Counted from the first letter of the stretch, positions 19,101 to 27,095 are shown. The stretch is 51,828 bases of DNA from Candidatus Hydrogenedentota bacterium (GCA_029565395.1 JAKQOG010000210.1:1-51828), one strand, 5' to 3'. Translations and numbers: made by a program. The notes: generated from the sequence alone by a model not told the origin.

Positions 19101-20616
19101 TACGGTGGCGTATTTGCTGGCGGTGAATACACGTGCATTTTTTGTTGGTTGGGGATCGTCGGTGGTGGCGGATACCTTGGTACGCCTAGCCACGGGTACT
19201 GGGGGTCATTATTATTCCACGCGCAATATGCCGACGGGCGAGATGGATCCATTTGGCACGCCTATCCGGGTGCCGGTATATTCCGAGTTGGAGGACTGGT
19301 GTGCAACGGATAGCGTGGATGCCTGTGATCAGTCGATTTCCAAGGATTTAAAATCCCAGGTGGTCTTGAGCTATGTCACACTGAACGAAGAAGACAGTGT
19401 GACCGTTGAAGGGCGGCTGACATTCAACGACCCGAATGATCAGAACAGTCCATGTTTGCCGGATCAAGGCGACATCGCGGGCAGTTTCACCGTCTCTCAA
19501 TTGAATTTCGGCGCCATTGCGGGCGATCCGCGGTTGGGGCAGATTGCATTAAATACGAAAGGCATTTCAGCGGATCACACGGCGGATGTGTTTGTACAGG
19601 CGGATTATATACCGCGGAACGTGGGCCGGATGTCATTTCGCATTATCCCCGACAGTGCGGAACCCATTACCATGACGGTGACGCGGGTGGGTGAACCGGA
19701 CGGCGGGATTATATCCGATTGGACTGAGAATGTAAGTGCGCCGGACTATACGTATACAACGGCTGGAGATGTGCTGCATTATGGAGAATTTGGCGGCCTG
19801 TTGCGCCTGCACTTTGAACATGTTACCCAGCCGTTCCTGGTGTATTTCTTTGTGATTGATCCGGTGTATGACGCGGATGATCCGAATGTAAAATATTTCA
19901 CGTGTCCCGACACGCTCAGGGTGGATTCTGATAAATTCCTTGCTTCTTCCTTCCCGGCGCCATTTATCGGGACCTCGCCTCCCGCCATCAGTGATTCCCC
20001 TGTCACGGTGGATCTTGGGACGGATCTGTCCATAGCGCAACTATCCGTTTACAATCTTGGCGGGCATCATGCGCAGACCGGTGTGTGGCTAACCTGGGAA
20101 GCTTCCTTGGGGGCGGATTCGAAATTCCTTATACTGGATACCATTACCTCATATGGGACGGCGACGGATAATTTTGTTCCAAGTACGTTCCCGGTTACCG
20201 TGGACCGCACGATTGATGCGGGTGATTACGAGGGGTCCGTTGTTATTCATTACATGTATGGATCCATCAATTATGAGTTTGACGGTGACCCGATTTATAT
20301 CCGGTTTACCGTGCTGCCGCCGGAACTGACGGTGAGTACCACCAATTTTGACTTTGGCGCTACCCTCACGGATTTGCCGGTGGATATTCAAAATACGGGC
20401 CAGGGTATTTTACAATGGGCCATCAATACTTCGGAATTTCCGAGTTGGCTTCTGGTGGGCAGTTCCTTGGGCAGCCTTGGCCCAGGGGAAGGCGAGACAA
20501 TCTATGTGAGTGTATATCGCACGGGGCTGGCGCCGGGCAACTATGAACACATCTTTGAGTTGGGCGCGGATAATGGTGATATTCGGACAATGACGGTCAC
20601 GATGATTCAACCTTAA
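16138..20616 (+). CDS. Giant lipoprotein paralogue: BACON-like repeats and VWA domain
   Basis: A 1492-residue lipoprotein paralogous to the preceding one. ATG 16138 has AAGGAG six bases upstream; earlier in-frame codons overlap the previous gene and give no signal peptide. The lipobox is LSGC with Cys23, again followed by Pro. About seven BACON-like units (each opening V-x-P-x-x-L-x-F-G and closing near W-L-S-V-x-P) run from residue 27 to about 760. A pre-VWA segment shared with the neighbour leads into a VWA domain with a canonical D-x-S-x-S site (Asp846-Ser850) and TDG at Asp976. The unnamed beta region follows (about 1048-1280; signature ADVFVQADYIPRNVGRM at 1149-1165), and a last BACON-like unit ends the protein. 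Confidence 0.87.
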   Translation: MPRTRYWLMPLGFTLVLAVLSGCPSQLMVEPGSVSFGTGTPSVNIRVHNTGSGVLSWEAQENIPWLVMETVDAPGKQSSTLTGSITTDIDVIQLTVLRELLPLDVPDRISRGEIVFTSNGGDQVVPVSATAQGIPELQVTPEELDFGATETEAHLQINNTGQETLNWTITAATGGAWLTVIPSSGSLAVGSVPVQVTVKATRAGLTGGSHETTLTVSSDGGDFQIPARIDVPPFTVLPALLDFGGLETGSTQILNITNGATVPTAISLEALTDSGGAWLSVTPLLSTIAGSGLLQATVAVNPAGLTPASYTGRIRVTATASDYSIEVPVSMSVTGFTVSPGLLDFGSITASASNTISLENLGVQPIDWGVSVPPSAVDWLSLNKTSGTLVATDTVQVTVNPLVVDPGTKEASLVFVFGTSQRTVLVRMTRPRPAALTVEPSNIDFGQMVSEQLVGIWNDGIGTVHWQIDTAGFPAWLSLTPVDAGGIASGTVSGDVTDAITLRVHRDLAPAGEYDFSYSFVVEASGDSTVPATVAVKMSIAKLPEIVLEADGLTEGGIAYVNLDTTETESTFYIRNEGVSDLSWSIDLTEAPKWISSLSPSQGNLSPGIQQTITVTIVREGLSYVGAQYLLAVVSNDPIHAEIPLLVEVQVPKVVVIGVTPHSLAFGLYANSDTIGVANLGDPDTILNFRVTPTKEWLSVSPETGASLGVVGEIKDWQAISVSIDRTKLEGEGASAKLVVTAFEIVDGRQVPIEDVEQVEINVSVQAASLTIETGLPRLRVPSLVRFVLLMRNIQYQALPIPESLLGAVGDQFAIFEKNVQLDLTETNQFLTSSNRIRGNLMILLDYSGSMQAAVHQLGDDFLTGEADWLQAVYENAISKLIDELPSNYDVGLAIFNERGTDGVRVIRENETAPKFTSDKTVLHQRLESIYVVDNGATMLLPALESAGLELARADWANNFIPFDDADVRGIICFTDGNMTTPPGIVTDTVAYLLAVNTRAFFVGWGSSVVADTLVRLATGTGGHYYSTRNMPTGEMDPFGTPIRVPVYSELEDWCATDSVDACDQSISKDLKSQVVLSYVTLNEEDSVTVEGRLTFNDPNDQNSPCLPDQGDIAGSFTVSQLNFGAIAGDPRLGQIALNTKGISADHTADVFVQADYIPRNVGRMSFRIIPDSAEPITMTVTRVGEPDGGIISDWTENVSAPDYTYTTAGDVLHYGEFGGLLRLHFEHVTQPFLVYFFVIDPVYDADDPNVKYFTCPDTLRVDSDKFLASSFPAPFIGTSPPAISDSPVTVDLGTDLSIAQLSVYNLGGHHAQTGVWLTWEASLGADSKFLILDTITSYGTATDNFVPSTFPVTVDRTIDAGDYEGSVVIHYMYGSINYEFDGDPIYIRFTVLPPELTVSTTNFDFGATLTDLPVDIQNTGQGILQWAINTSEFPSWLLVGSSLGSLGPGEGETIYVSVYRTGLAPGNYEHIFELGADNGDIRTMTVTMIQP

Positions 20617-20633
20617 AGTGAACCATAGCAGCC

Positions 20634-22874
20634 TTAGAGTGCCCAAAGAGTTCCGTGATAGGTGAGAAAAGCGCCAAGGTAGGCGAGCAGGGTCATGTAG
20701 CTGAAGGTGAGGAGGGGCCATCGCCATTGGCCGGTTTCGCGCCGGATAGTAAAGAGGGTGGCGGCGCATTGACAACACAATGCCATAAAAACCATAACGG
20801 AGAGCGTGACGGGTAGCGTGAAGAGAGGGGAACCATCCGGACGCTGGATAGTGCGCAATTTTTCCGTGAGTACGTCATAGCTTCCCGAATCACCTTCGGA
20901 TTCCAAATGCAACAGGGCCGCGAGCGTGGCAATGAAGATCTCCCGTGCGGGAAAACAGGCGATGACCGCAGTAGCGATACGCCAATCCCAGCCTAGAGGA
21001 TGGAAAACGGGTTCAATAACCTGGCCTGCCCGTCCGAGAAAACTGTTTTTTAAATGGGCGCTGCCTTGCTGATGGGTGAGTTGGAGGAGGGACGAATCAC
21101 GTTCGGGGCCTTCGGGCATAGAGACGGTTATGGCCGTGCGTTGTGTGTCAAACTGCTGCGTAATGATTTCAGAATGGGGGAAATAGGCGAGCGCCCAGAT
21201 GATTACGGTAACGGAAAAAATGAGGGTTCCGGCACGGCCTAAAAAATCAGAACACTCCCGCGCCATTTTTTTCAGGACCACGGAGGGTTGGGGGCGTTTA
21301 TAGCTGGGCATTTCCAGCAGAAAGGGGGGTGTTTCACCCCGCAGGACGTTTTTTTTCAGGAGCCAGGCAATGGGCGCGGCAAGGAAAATGCCAAGAAGAT
21401 ACATGGCAAAGAGGGTAAGGGCTTGGAGTCCTATGAATCCGCCGAACAGGCGTTTTTCCGGAACGAGGGCGGCGATTAGGATGGTATAGATGAGCAGGCG
21501 CGCGGAGCAGCTCATCAAGGGAGCCACCAGGATGGTGGTGAAACGATCGCGGCGGTCGTGAACGGTGCGTGCGGCCAAAATGCCCGGCACGGCGCAGGCA
21601 AAGCAGGTGAGCATGGGGATGAATGAATGACCGCTGAGCCCGCACCAGCTCATTAGTTTATCCATGAGAAAGGCGGCGCGTGACATGTAGCCGCAATCTT
21701 CGAGGATGGCGATGAAAAGGCTCAAGAGCGCGATTTGCGGAAGGAACATGAGAACACTGCCGACACCGGAGATAATCCCGTCCACAAGAAGGCTCCGAAA
21801 CATGTTTTCGGGCAGGCTCTGATTGGTCAGTTCGCCAAGCCTCCCGATGATCGCTTCGATGCCATGCATGGCGGGCAAGGCGCCGCTATAGATGGCCTCG
21901 AACATGAGAAACATGATAAGGAAGAAAAACAGGGAGCCGAAGACCCGGTGAGTGAGCAGTTTGTCAAGGACGTCGGATGCAGGCGAAGGGGGATTTGCGG
22001 GCTGGGAGACGGAGGCGTGGATTACTTTTTCCACCCAAGCGTAGCGGCTTTGGGTTTCAAGTACGGCGAGGGAGTGGTGAGGGTTCTGATGATGACGGCG
22101 CCGGCGCCTGCGCCGAAAATGACGTGCACTTCCTGTATCCCATGCCTGTTCGCGGAATCGTTTGAGAAACGGCCGGGCCTCGTTGCCCAACGACTGAATG
22201 AGCCGCTGTTCCGAGTGTCCCCCCACGTCCACAAGGATACGGAACGCTTCCATTGAAGGAATGTACCGCCCAAGTTGCCCGGAATACTGAGACAAGCACC
22301 GGGAAAATTCCGCAGCAGCCAGTGTAATCGAAGATGGAGCAATGTTGTGCCGGGGTGGGGGAGGTATTTTTCCTTGGGCCAGGCGAAGCAGATCCTCTTT
22401 AAGTTTGGGTATGCCATGGCCTTTATGCGCGCATACCGGCACGACAGGCGTTCCCACGTGACGTGCCAGGATCTCGCAATCGATGATAATGCCCCGGCGC
22501 GCGGCGATATCCATCATATTGAGGGCGATGATCATGGGTTTGCCCAGTTCCAGCAACTGGGACACCAAGTACAAATTGCGCTCCAGGGTGGAGGCATCTA
22601 CGACGGCGATGATCCCTTCGATTGCTTCCTCCTGATATTGCCCCAGCAAGATATCCGCCACGATGATCTCATCGGGAGATCGCGCGGCCAAGCTGTAGCA
22701 GCCGGGCAGGTCAATGATTTCGAAGGTGGTGTCTTCGAGGGTCAAGGTTCCATGACGGCGTTCCACGGTCACCCCCGGATAATTGCCCGTAGTGAGCGAG
22801 AGACCGGTAAGTGCGTTAAAAAGGGCCGTTTTCCCCACGTTTGGGTTGCCTACAAGGGCCAGCGACAGGTTCAT
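20634..22874 (-). CDS. feoB: Ferrous iron transport protein B
   Basis: A 746-residue inner-membrane Fe(II) transporter with a GTPase domain. The start at 22874 (MNLSLALVG) places the G1 motif GNPNVGKT at residues 9-16; a GTG at 22898 would overlap feoA. G2 (NYPGVTVE, about 31-38), G3 (DLPG, 55-58) and G4 (NMMD, 119-122) are present. The C-terminal half carries the gate-type membrane segments, with conserved-looking blocks such as GLSGHSFIPMLTCFACAVPGI. An unusual Arg/His-rich stretch lies between the GTPase domain and the membrane part, at residues 251-267. It is the last gene of the regulator-feoA-feoB operon, four bases after the feoA stop. Confidence 0.96.
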   Translation of the reverse strand: MNLSLALVGNPNVGKTALFNALTGLSLTTGNYPGVTVERRHGTLTLEDTTFEIIDLPGCYSLAARSPDEIIVADILLGQYQEEAIEGIIAVVDASTLERNLYLVSQLLELGKPMIIALNMMDIAARRGIIIDCEILARHVGTPVVPVCAHKGHGIPKLKEDLLRLAQGKIPPPPRHNIAPSSITLAAAEFSRCLSQYSGQLGRYIPSMEAFRILVDVGGHSEQRLIQSLGNEARPFLKRFREQAWDTGSARHFRRRRRRRHHQNPHHSLAVLETQSRYAWVEKVIHASVSQPANPPSPASDVLDKLLTHRVFGSLFFFLIMFLMFEAIYSGALPAMHGIEAIIGRLGELTNQSLPENMFRSLLVDGIISGVGSVLMFLPQIALLSLFIAILEDCGYMSRAAFLMDKLMSWCGLSGHSFIPMLTCFACAVPGILAARTVHDRRDRFTTILVAPLMSCSARLLIYTILIAALVPEKRLFGGFIGLQALTLFAMYLLGIFLAAPIAWLLKKNVLRGETPPFLLEMPSYKRPQPSVVLKKMARECSDFLGRAGTLIFSVTVIIWALAYFPHSEIITQQFDTQRTAITVSMPEGPERDSSLLQLTHQQGSAHLKNSFLGRAGQVIEPVFHPLGWDWRIATAVIACFPAREIFIATLAALLHLESEGDSGSYDVLTEKLRTIQRPDGSPLFTLPVTLSVMVFMALCCQCAATLFTIRRETGQWRWPLLTFSYMTLLAYLGAFLTYHGTLWAL

Positions 22875-22878
22875 GGGA

Positions 22879-23190
22879 TTAGCCCTCGACTTCCACAAGG
22901 GCGGCTTCGGATTTTCGCAGCGCCAATTGAAATCCCCGTACCCGGATCATCATGGGATCACCCAGGGGCGCAAAGCGCAAGACGTCAATAGTGACACCTT
23001 CTCCGATGCCCATCTCCATCAACCGCTGCTGAATGGCGCCCGATCCAAGCAAGGCGCGTACGACTCCCCGCTCTCCTTTTTTCAATTGGGCCAGCGTTTT
23101 TGTTGGAAGAATTGCGGCGGGCGTGGTTTCTTTACATGAAGCGTTGTCATTGTGTGCAATTGTGTTTTCGTGCATGCTGCTCTTTGCCAT
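22879..23190 (-). CDS. feoA: Ferrous iron transport protein A
   Basis: A 103-residue protein. The C-terminal 75 residues are the SH3-like FeoA domain (LAQLKKGERGVV, LMEMGIGEGVTIDVLRFAPLGDPMMIRVRGFQLALRKSEA in separate blocks), which assists FeoB-driven Fe(II) uptake. The N-terminal 28 residues (SSMHENTIAHNDNAS region) are an extra, His/Asn-rich extension. The ATG overlaps the TGA of the upstream regulator as TGATG at 23188-23192, which suggests coupled translation; a TTG one codon earlier is a less likely start. Confidence 0.93.
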   Translation of the reverse strand: MAKSSMHENTIAHNDNASCKETTPAAILPTKTLAQLKKGERGVVRALLGSGAIQQRLMEMGIGEGVTIDVLRFAPLGDPMMIRVRGFQLALRKSEAALVEVEG

Positions 23191-23702
23191 CAATATTTTG
23201 TCATGCGTTTCCGGATTTTTTCCGCTAATTCGTCATCACTCAAGAGGAAGCGCATCAATGACATCAACCTCCGCCCCGTTTCCATGCTCATGAGGTGTTC
23301 CATTTTGCAGGCATCCGCGAATGCCGTATCTTTATCGACCCCCAGCACGCGTTCAAAGAACCGTGAAAGCACCTCAAAATTCCGCTCCACAAGATGCGTG
23401 ATGCGTGCGCCCTCTTCGGTCAACACCAGAAAGCGGTTGCGATCTTCCCCCACCCAGCCGCGTTTTTTCAATTGCCCCAGCGCCAGGGAGGCCGCGCCTC
23501 GGGTCACTTCCAAGAGAACGGCCACGTCGGTGGTGCGGGCGTAGCCGAGGGTGTTCCGCAAGGAATCGATGGCCATGAGGTAATGCGCCATGGAATGGGA
23601 AAGCATATTGCGGTCGAATTCCCGCCAATAGGAGACATCATTGGGCTCTTTCGGCGTGGGTTTTGTTTTAATTTTTGGCGTTTTTTTGGGCGCGGGCATC
23701 AT
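23190..23702 (-). CDS. DtxR-family iron-dependent regulator
   Basis: A 170-residue metal-dependent repressor that heads the feo operon. A basic 20-residue leader precedes a winged-helix domain (about 36-100) and a metal-binding/dimerisation region. Residues lining up with the DtxR metal sites are His103 and Glu107 (THLVERN) and Cys132, Glu135, His136 (ACKMEH). A cysteine at the third position is the DtxR/IdeR iron type; manganese sensors of the MntR type have glutamate there. His40 sits where DtxR has Met10. No C-terminal SH3 domain is encoded here; FeoA, itself SH3-like, follows. AGGAGA precedes the ATG. The palindrome upstream suggests it represses its own operon. Confidence 0.9.
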   Translation of the reverse strand: MMPAPKKTPKIKTKPTPKEPNDVSYWREFDRNMLSHSMAHYLMAIDSLRNTLGYARTTDVAVLLEVTRGAASLALGQLKKRGWVGEDRNRFLVLTEEGARITHLVERNFEVLSRFFERVLGVDKDTAFADACKMEHLMSMETGRRLMSLMRFLLSDDELAEKIRKRMTKY

Positions 23703-23713
23703 TCCGCTCTCCT

Positions 23714-23733
23714 TTGTTTAGCATGCTTAACAA
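23714..23733 (-). promoter_or_regulatory. Palindromic operator of the feo operon
   Basis: TTGTTTAGCATGCTTAACAA is a near-perfect 20-bp palindrome (all but one base pair symmetrical). It lies between the predicted -10 and the regulator's start, where a bound repressor would block transcription. Its layout resembles DtxR/MntR-type boxes (TTAG...CTAA halves). Confidence 0.65.
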
Positions 23734-23746
23734 ATGTTTTGATTGC

Positions 23747-23774
23747 ATTATATCAGATATAGGGTGAAAAACAA
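23747..23774 (-). promoter_or_regulatory. Promoter of the regulator-feoA-feoB operon
   Basis: On the minus strand, TTGTTT (23769-23774) and TATAAT (23747-23752) are separated by 16 bases. The predicted start is near 23740, just before the palindrome at 23714-23733. Confidence 0.6.
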
Positions 23775-23855
23775 AGAATTTTGCTTTTTCGGGATTGGGG
23801 CCGGCGAAGGAGGCGGAGACCCTGGCAGTCAGAACACAGTGCGGTAATGGTTGCC

Positions 23856-24887
23856 TTATTCTGAGACGGTGCTGAGCAGGGCCTCGAGTTTGTCACTCAG
23901 GTCCACGCGAAGAGAGGCCAGTTTGATATCGGTAAGGTTTAGGTAACGGGTGGAAGGATGCCCCATTAGAACGATGTCTTCGATGGTTTGCTGAACGGAA
24001 TATCCATCCACTTTTGCAACGGCATTGGCCAGTGCGACCACGTGGGCCATGGGGAGCCAGTCATCGTTAGGGGTGATGGAGGGATCATGATGGACAAAGG
24101 TGAGCGTAAGAAATTCTGTGGGGAGTCCCCAGTGCTGGGTGACGTGTAAGCCAATCAGGGCATGAAAGCTTTGGAGGATTTCATTGAGGATTTCAGGGGA
24201 ATTGAGGATGGCCGCGATCGGGCCGTTGGTGGCGCTGGAGATGATGCGCACCAAGGCGGCTTTTCCCACGTCATGAATAAGGCCGGCGAGGAAGAGACTT
24301 TCGGTGCGTGGCATAGCGAGCGCCCCGGCGAGTTCACTGGCGTAAAGCGCGACAGCCATGGAATGGCGCCAGAGATTCTGCATGAAGTCCTTTAATTGCG
24401 GCGTTTGTGTGGTGTATAGATTGTTGGTCGCAACGGCCTGTACGGCGTCGCAAATGGTTTTCATGCCCAATCGGGCGCAGGCGGCGCCGAGATCCTTGAT
24501 TTCCTGAAGACCGCCGTAGACAGGACTGTTCGCGAGGCGCATGATTTTCAGGGCGATGGTTTGATCCGCCCGGATGGCATTGACGACCTCGTTGAGGGAC
24601 ACGTCGGGATCACGCACCAGAGCGAGTACGCGCTGGGCGATTTCAGGGAGGACGGGGAGGTTCTCGATGACATTGGGCAATTCGGCCAAGATGGCGCCTC
24701 CAATAGAACCCGCAGGAACCATCTGGCGGATGTCGGCAACATGGGTGAGGGGTTCCAAATGGATGGTATTTTTCTCCCACTGGGCCCTTAAAGGGTTCAT
24801 GCATGCCCTGCAGCCGATGATAATAGGTTTGTTATTGGGTTTAAGATCTGTAGGAAGCATTTGGGCGCAATAGGGACACGAATTCAC
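23856..24887 (-). CDS. HDOD-domain protein with N-terminal zinc ribbon
   Basis: A 343-residue cytoplasmic signalling protein. Residues 1-30 carry a CxxC pair set (Cys4, Cys7 and Cys26, Cys29), probably a zinc ribbon. Residues about 70-275 form an HDOD domain (LPVLPEIAQRVL opening; LIHDVGK near 203-209). HDOD proteins usually lack the HD phosphodiesterase metal residues, yet here His205-Asp206 are kept, although other metal ligands are not evident. It follows the GspE/PilB-type ATPase gene by 15 bases, so it is probably in the same operon. HDOD proteins in other bacteria act in motility or cyclic-di-nucleotide signalling; a link to the ATPase is inferred. Confidence 0.88.
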   Translation of the reverse strand: MNSCPYCAQMLPTDLKPNNKPIIIGCRACMNPLRAQWEKNTIHLEPLTHVADIRQMVPAGSIGGAILAELPNVIENLPVLPEIAQRVLALVRDPDVSLNEVVNAIRADQTIALKIMRLANSPVYGGLQEIKDLGAACARLGMKTICDAVQAVATNNLYTTQTPQLKDFMQNLWRHSMAVALYASELAGALAMPRTESLFLAGLIHDVGKAALVRIISSATNGPIAAILNSPEILNEILQSFHALIGLHVTQHWGLPTEFLTLTFVHHDPSITPNDDWLPMAHVVALANAVAKVDGYSVQQTIEDIVLMGHPSTRYLNLTDIKLASLRVDLSDKLEALLSTVSE

Positions 24888-24902
24888 TTCGGGCTCCTTT
24901 CG

Positions 24903-26783
24903 TTATTGGCAAAGCCGCATGATTTGATTCAGCGAGCGGATGTTAAAGGTTCGGGGGGTATGGTTAAGAACTTCCTCAAAGGTAGTAATGCCTTTAATAA
25001 CTTTAGCTACAGCGTCTTCGCGCATACTGACTAAGCCCGTGGTGTCAACGCTGATCCGCCGGATTTCATGCGCGGTGCGTTTTTGGAGGATGGAGTCTTT
25101 TACTTCCTCATTAAGTACCAGCAGTTCATAGACGGCGATGCGGCCGCGGTAGCCGGTGTACATGCAATGGGCACAGCCGCGCCCGCGTTTGAATTCATAT
25201 TCCCGGACTTCACGGATATCGAGTCCTACGGCCTGAATTTCCTTGATGGTGGGGATGTAGGGTGCGTAACACTGGGTGCAGATGCGGCGCAACAACCGCT
25301 GCGCCAGCACGGAAATCACCGTCGAGGAAATAAGAAAGGTTTCAATATCCATGTCGATCAAGCGCAGCAGCCCGCCGATGGAGTCTTCGGTATGGAAAGT
25401 GGAGTACACCTTATGCCCGGTGAGCGCGGCTTGAATCGCCACTTGAGCGGAAGTTTGATCGCGGATTTCGCCCAGCACGATGATATCAGGATCTTGGCGG
25501 ACGATTTCGCGCAGGGTGGCTTCGTAAGAACGGCCCACCTTGTCGCTGATGCTGCATTGAATGATGCCGTCAATGACATATTCCACGGGATCTTCCGCCG
25601 TGATGATTTTTTCGGAGATCTCGTTGCAGTAGTCAAGACTGCTGTAGAGGGTGGTGGTCTTTCCGGAACCGGTGGGGCCGGTGATAAGCACGACACCGGT
25701 GGGCAGGTCGAGCACATCTTCCCGATACCGCTGCAACATCATGGGGCTCATTCCCAACTGATCAATGCTCTTGAGGCCCATGTCTTTGTTTAAGACGCGC
25801 AGCACCACACATTCGCCGTGCACCGTAACATACACGGAGAGGCGCATGTCGTATTCTTTTTTGTTAAGCTCGAAAACAAGCCGTCCGCCCTGGTGCCGCT
25901 GATGTTCCGTAATGTTGGCCTGCGCCAGAATTTTAATGCGGGAAACAATCTTGGGAAGCAGATCAAGAGGCAAATCGGTTTTGTAAACCAGCACGCCGTC
26001 AATCCGGTAACGAACGCGGACTTTGGTGGGCATGGGCTCAATATGGATGTCGCTGGCCCCCTCGATTACCGCCTGTGACAGGATGTGCTCCACCAACTGC
26101 ACCACATTGTCTTCCGCACCTTCCGCGGAAGAGGTCTCCTGCCCCGTACTTTTTTGACGGAATGCGCGGAAGTCTTCGATGGTTCTCAGGATGGCGTTGG
26201 CGGGCCCCAGGGCGAGTTTGTAGTTCCCCGGAAAAAGATCCTGGATGGCGTGCTGGCATTCCTGATTGTCCAGTTCTGACACCACCACGGTGATCACACC
26301 GTCATCGCTTTTGCTAAATGGAACGAATCCATATTTGCTCATGAATTCCGGGGAAACGCCCCGCAACAGCGTGGCATCCACCATGGCAAAGCTGGGTTCT
26401 ATCAGCGCCACCCGCGCCTGATTCGCAAGATTTTGCAACAATTGCCGTTCATTAATGGCCCCCAGTTCCACCAACGCCTGTCCCAGCCGGATACCGCGTT
26501 CCTTCTGCACCACCATCGCCTTATCAAGCATTTCGGACGTAATGATGCCTTGTTCAACCAGCATTTCCCCCAGCCGCATCCCCGCGCCATGCTTGGCAAA
26601 TATTTCGAAAACCGCCTGCTTGGTGGCATACCCCAATTCCACCAATACATCGCTGATTTGCTTGGGCTCTTCCAGCAGTTGTTGAATGCGCATGGCGCGC
26701 TTTAACTGCTCTTCCGTTACAATGCCCTCGGAGACCAGGGCTTTTCCGATAACAGACGGCGCTTCTTCCTTTTTGGGGGGCAT
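24903..26783 (-). CDS. GspE/PilB-type secretion or pilus ATPase with MshEN-like domains
   Basis: A 626-residue cytoplasmic ATPase of the type II secretion/type IV pilus assembly family. Two N-terminal repeats of the form LGxxLVexGxxxxxxLxxA (about 10-60 and 70-130), followed by a block ending in FVPFS, match the MshEN/T2SSE-N domain that in MshE binds cyclic di-GMP. The ATPase core has Walker A GPTGSGKTTTL near residue 366 and Walker B ILGEIRD near 434. A four-cysteine zinc motif (CTQC near 501, CAHC near 536) is typical of GspE/PilB. AGGA lies eight bases before the ATG. No other pilus or secretion gene occurs in the window, so the machine it powers lies elsewhere. Confidence 0.93.
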   Translation of the reverse strand: MPPKKEEAPSVIGKALVSEGIVTEEQLKRAMRIQQLLEEPKQISDVLVELGYATKQAVFEIFAKHGAGMRLGEMLVEQGIITSEMLDKAMVVQKERGIRLGQALVELGAINERQLLQNLANQARVALIEPSFAMVDATLLRGVSPEFMSKYGFVPFSKSDDGVITVVVSELDNQECQHAIQDLFPGNYKLALGPANAILRTIEDFRAFRQKSTGQETSSAEGAEDNVVQLVEHILSQAVIEGASDIHIEPMPTKVRVRYRIDGVLVYKTDLPLDLLPKIVSRIKILAQANITEHQRHQGGRLVFELNKKEYDMRLSVYVTVHGECVVLRVLNKDMGLKSIDQLGMSPMMLQRYREDVLDLPTGVVLITGPTGSGKTTTLYSSLDYCNEISEKIITAEDPVEYVIDGIIQCSISDKVGRSYEATLREIVRQDPDIIVLGEIRDQTSAQVAIQAALTGHKVYSTFHTEDSIGGLLRLIDMDIETFLISSTVISVLAQRLLRRICTQCYAPYIPTIKEIQAVGLDIREVREYEFKRGRGCAHCMYTGYRGRIAVYELLVLNEEVKDSILQKRTAHEIRRISVDTTGLVSMREDAVAKVIKGITTFEEVLNHTPRTFNIRSLNQIMRLCQ

Positions 26784-26803
26784 GTTAAGGTTCCTATATG
26801 GCT

Positions 26804-26968
26804 CTATTCGTTGTGCACTGTGATGTGTTTAAAGACAATTTCATAATGGACTTCCGCGCGTATACCCACCAGAATTTCTGGCACGTCACCAGCTTTCATC
26901 TCCTCTATTATCAACATTTTCCGCTTTTTTTCAACTATAACCTTTCGGGGGCAAACAAACCGCAACAT
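26804..26968 (-). CDS. Small CsrA-like protein (tentative)
   Basis: A 54-residue frame directly upstream of the GspE/PilB-type gene, 20 bases before its start and on the same strand. The C-terminal half (ILVGIRAEVHYEIVFKHI) follows the CsrA/RsmA pattern of alternating hydrophobics with Gly-Ile-x-Ala, and Arg-Lys-Val occurs near the start (PRKV), where CsrA has a similar tri-residue. The middle is longer than in typical CsrA, and the opening MLRFVC differs from the usual MLxLxRK. GGAGGT exists but is 17 bases from the ATG, which is far. If real, it could be a post-transcriptional regulator of the pilus/secretion operon. It may be a chance frame. Confidence 0.4.
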   Translation of the reverse strand: MLRFVCPRKVIVEKKRKMLIIEEMKAGDVPEILVGIRAEVHYEIVFKHITVHNE

Positions 26969-27095
26969 AACGGCTATTTTGTAATACCTCCATGGCCATG
27001 CTAGAGGTTTCGTCAGAAAAATGTAAAGAAATTTGCAGTGTACAAATCTAAACCAACATGTTACCATGATGGCATAGTATTACGTTACGGGGCAT

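Noticed and set aside
26798..27004. Plus-strand 68-codon frame opposite the CsrA-like frame
   Set aside because: No ribosome-binding site or similarity; the minus-strand frame has better context.
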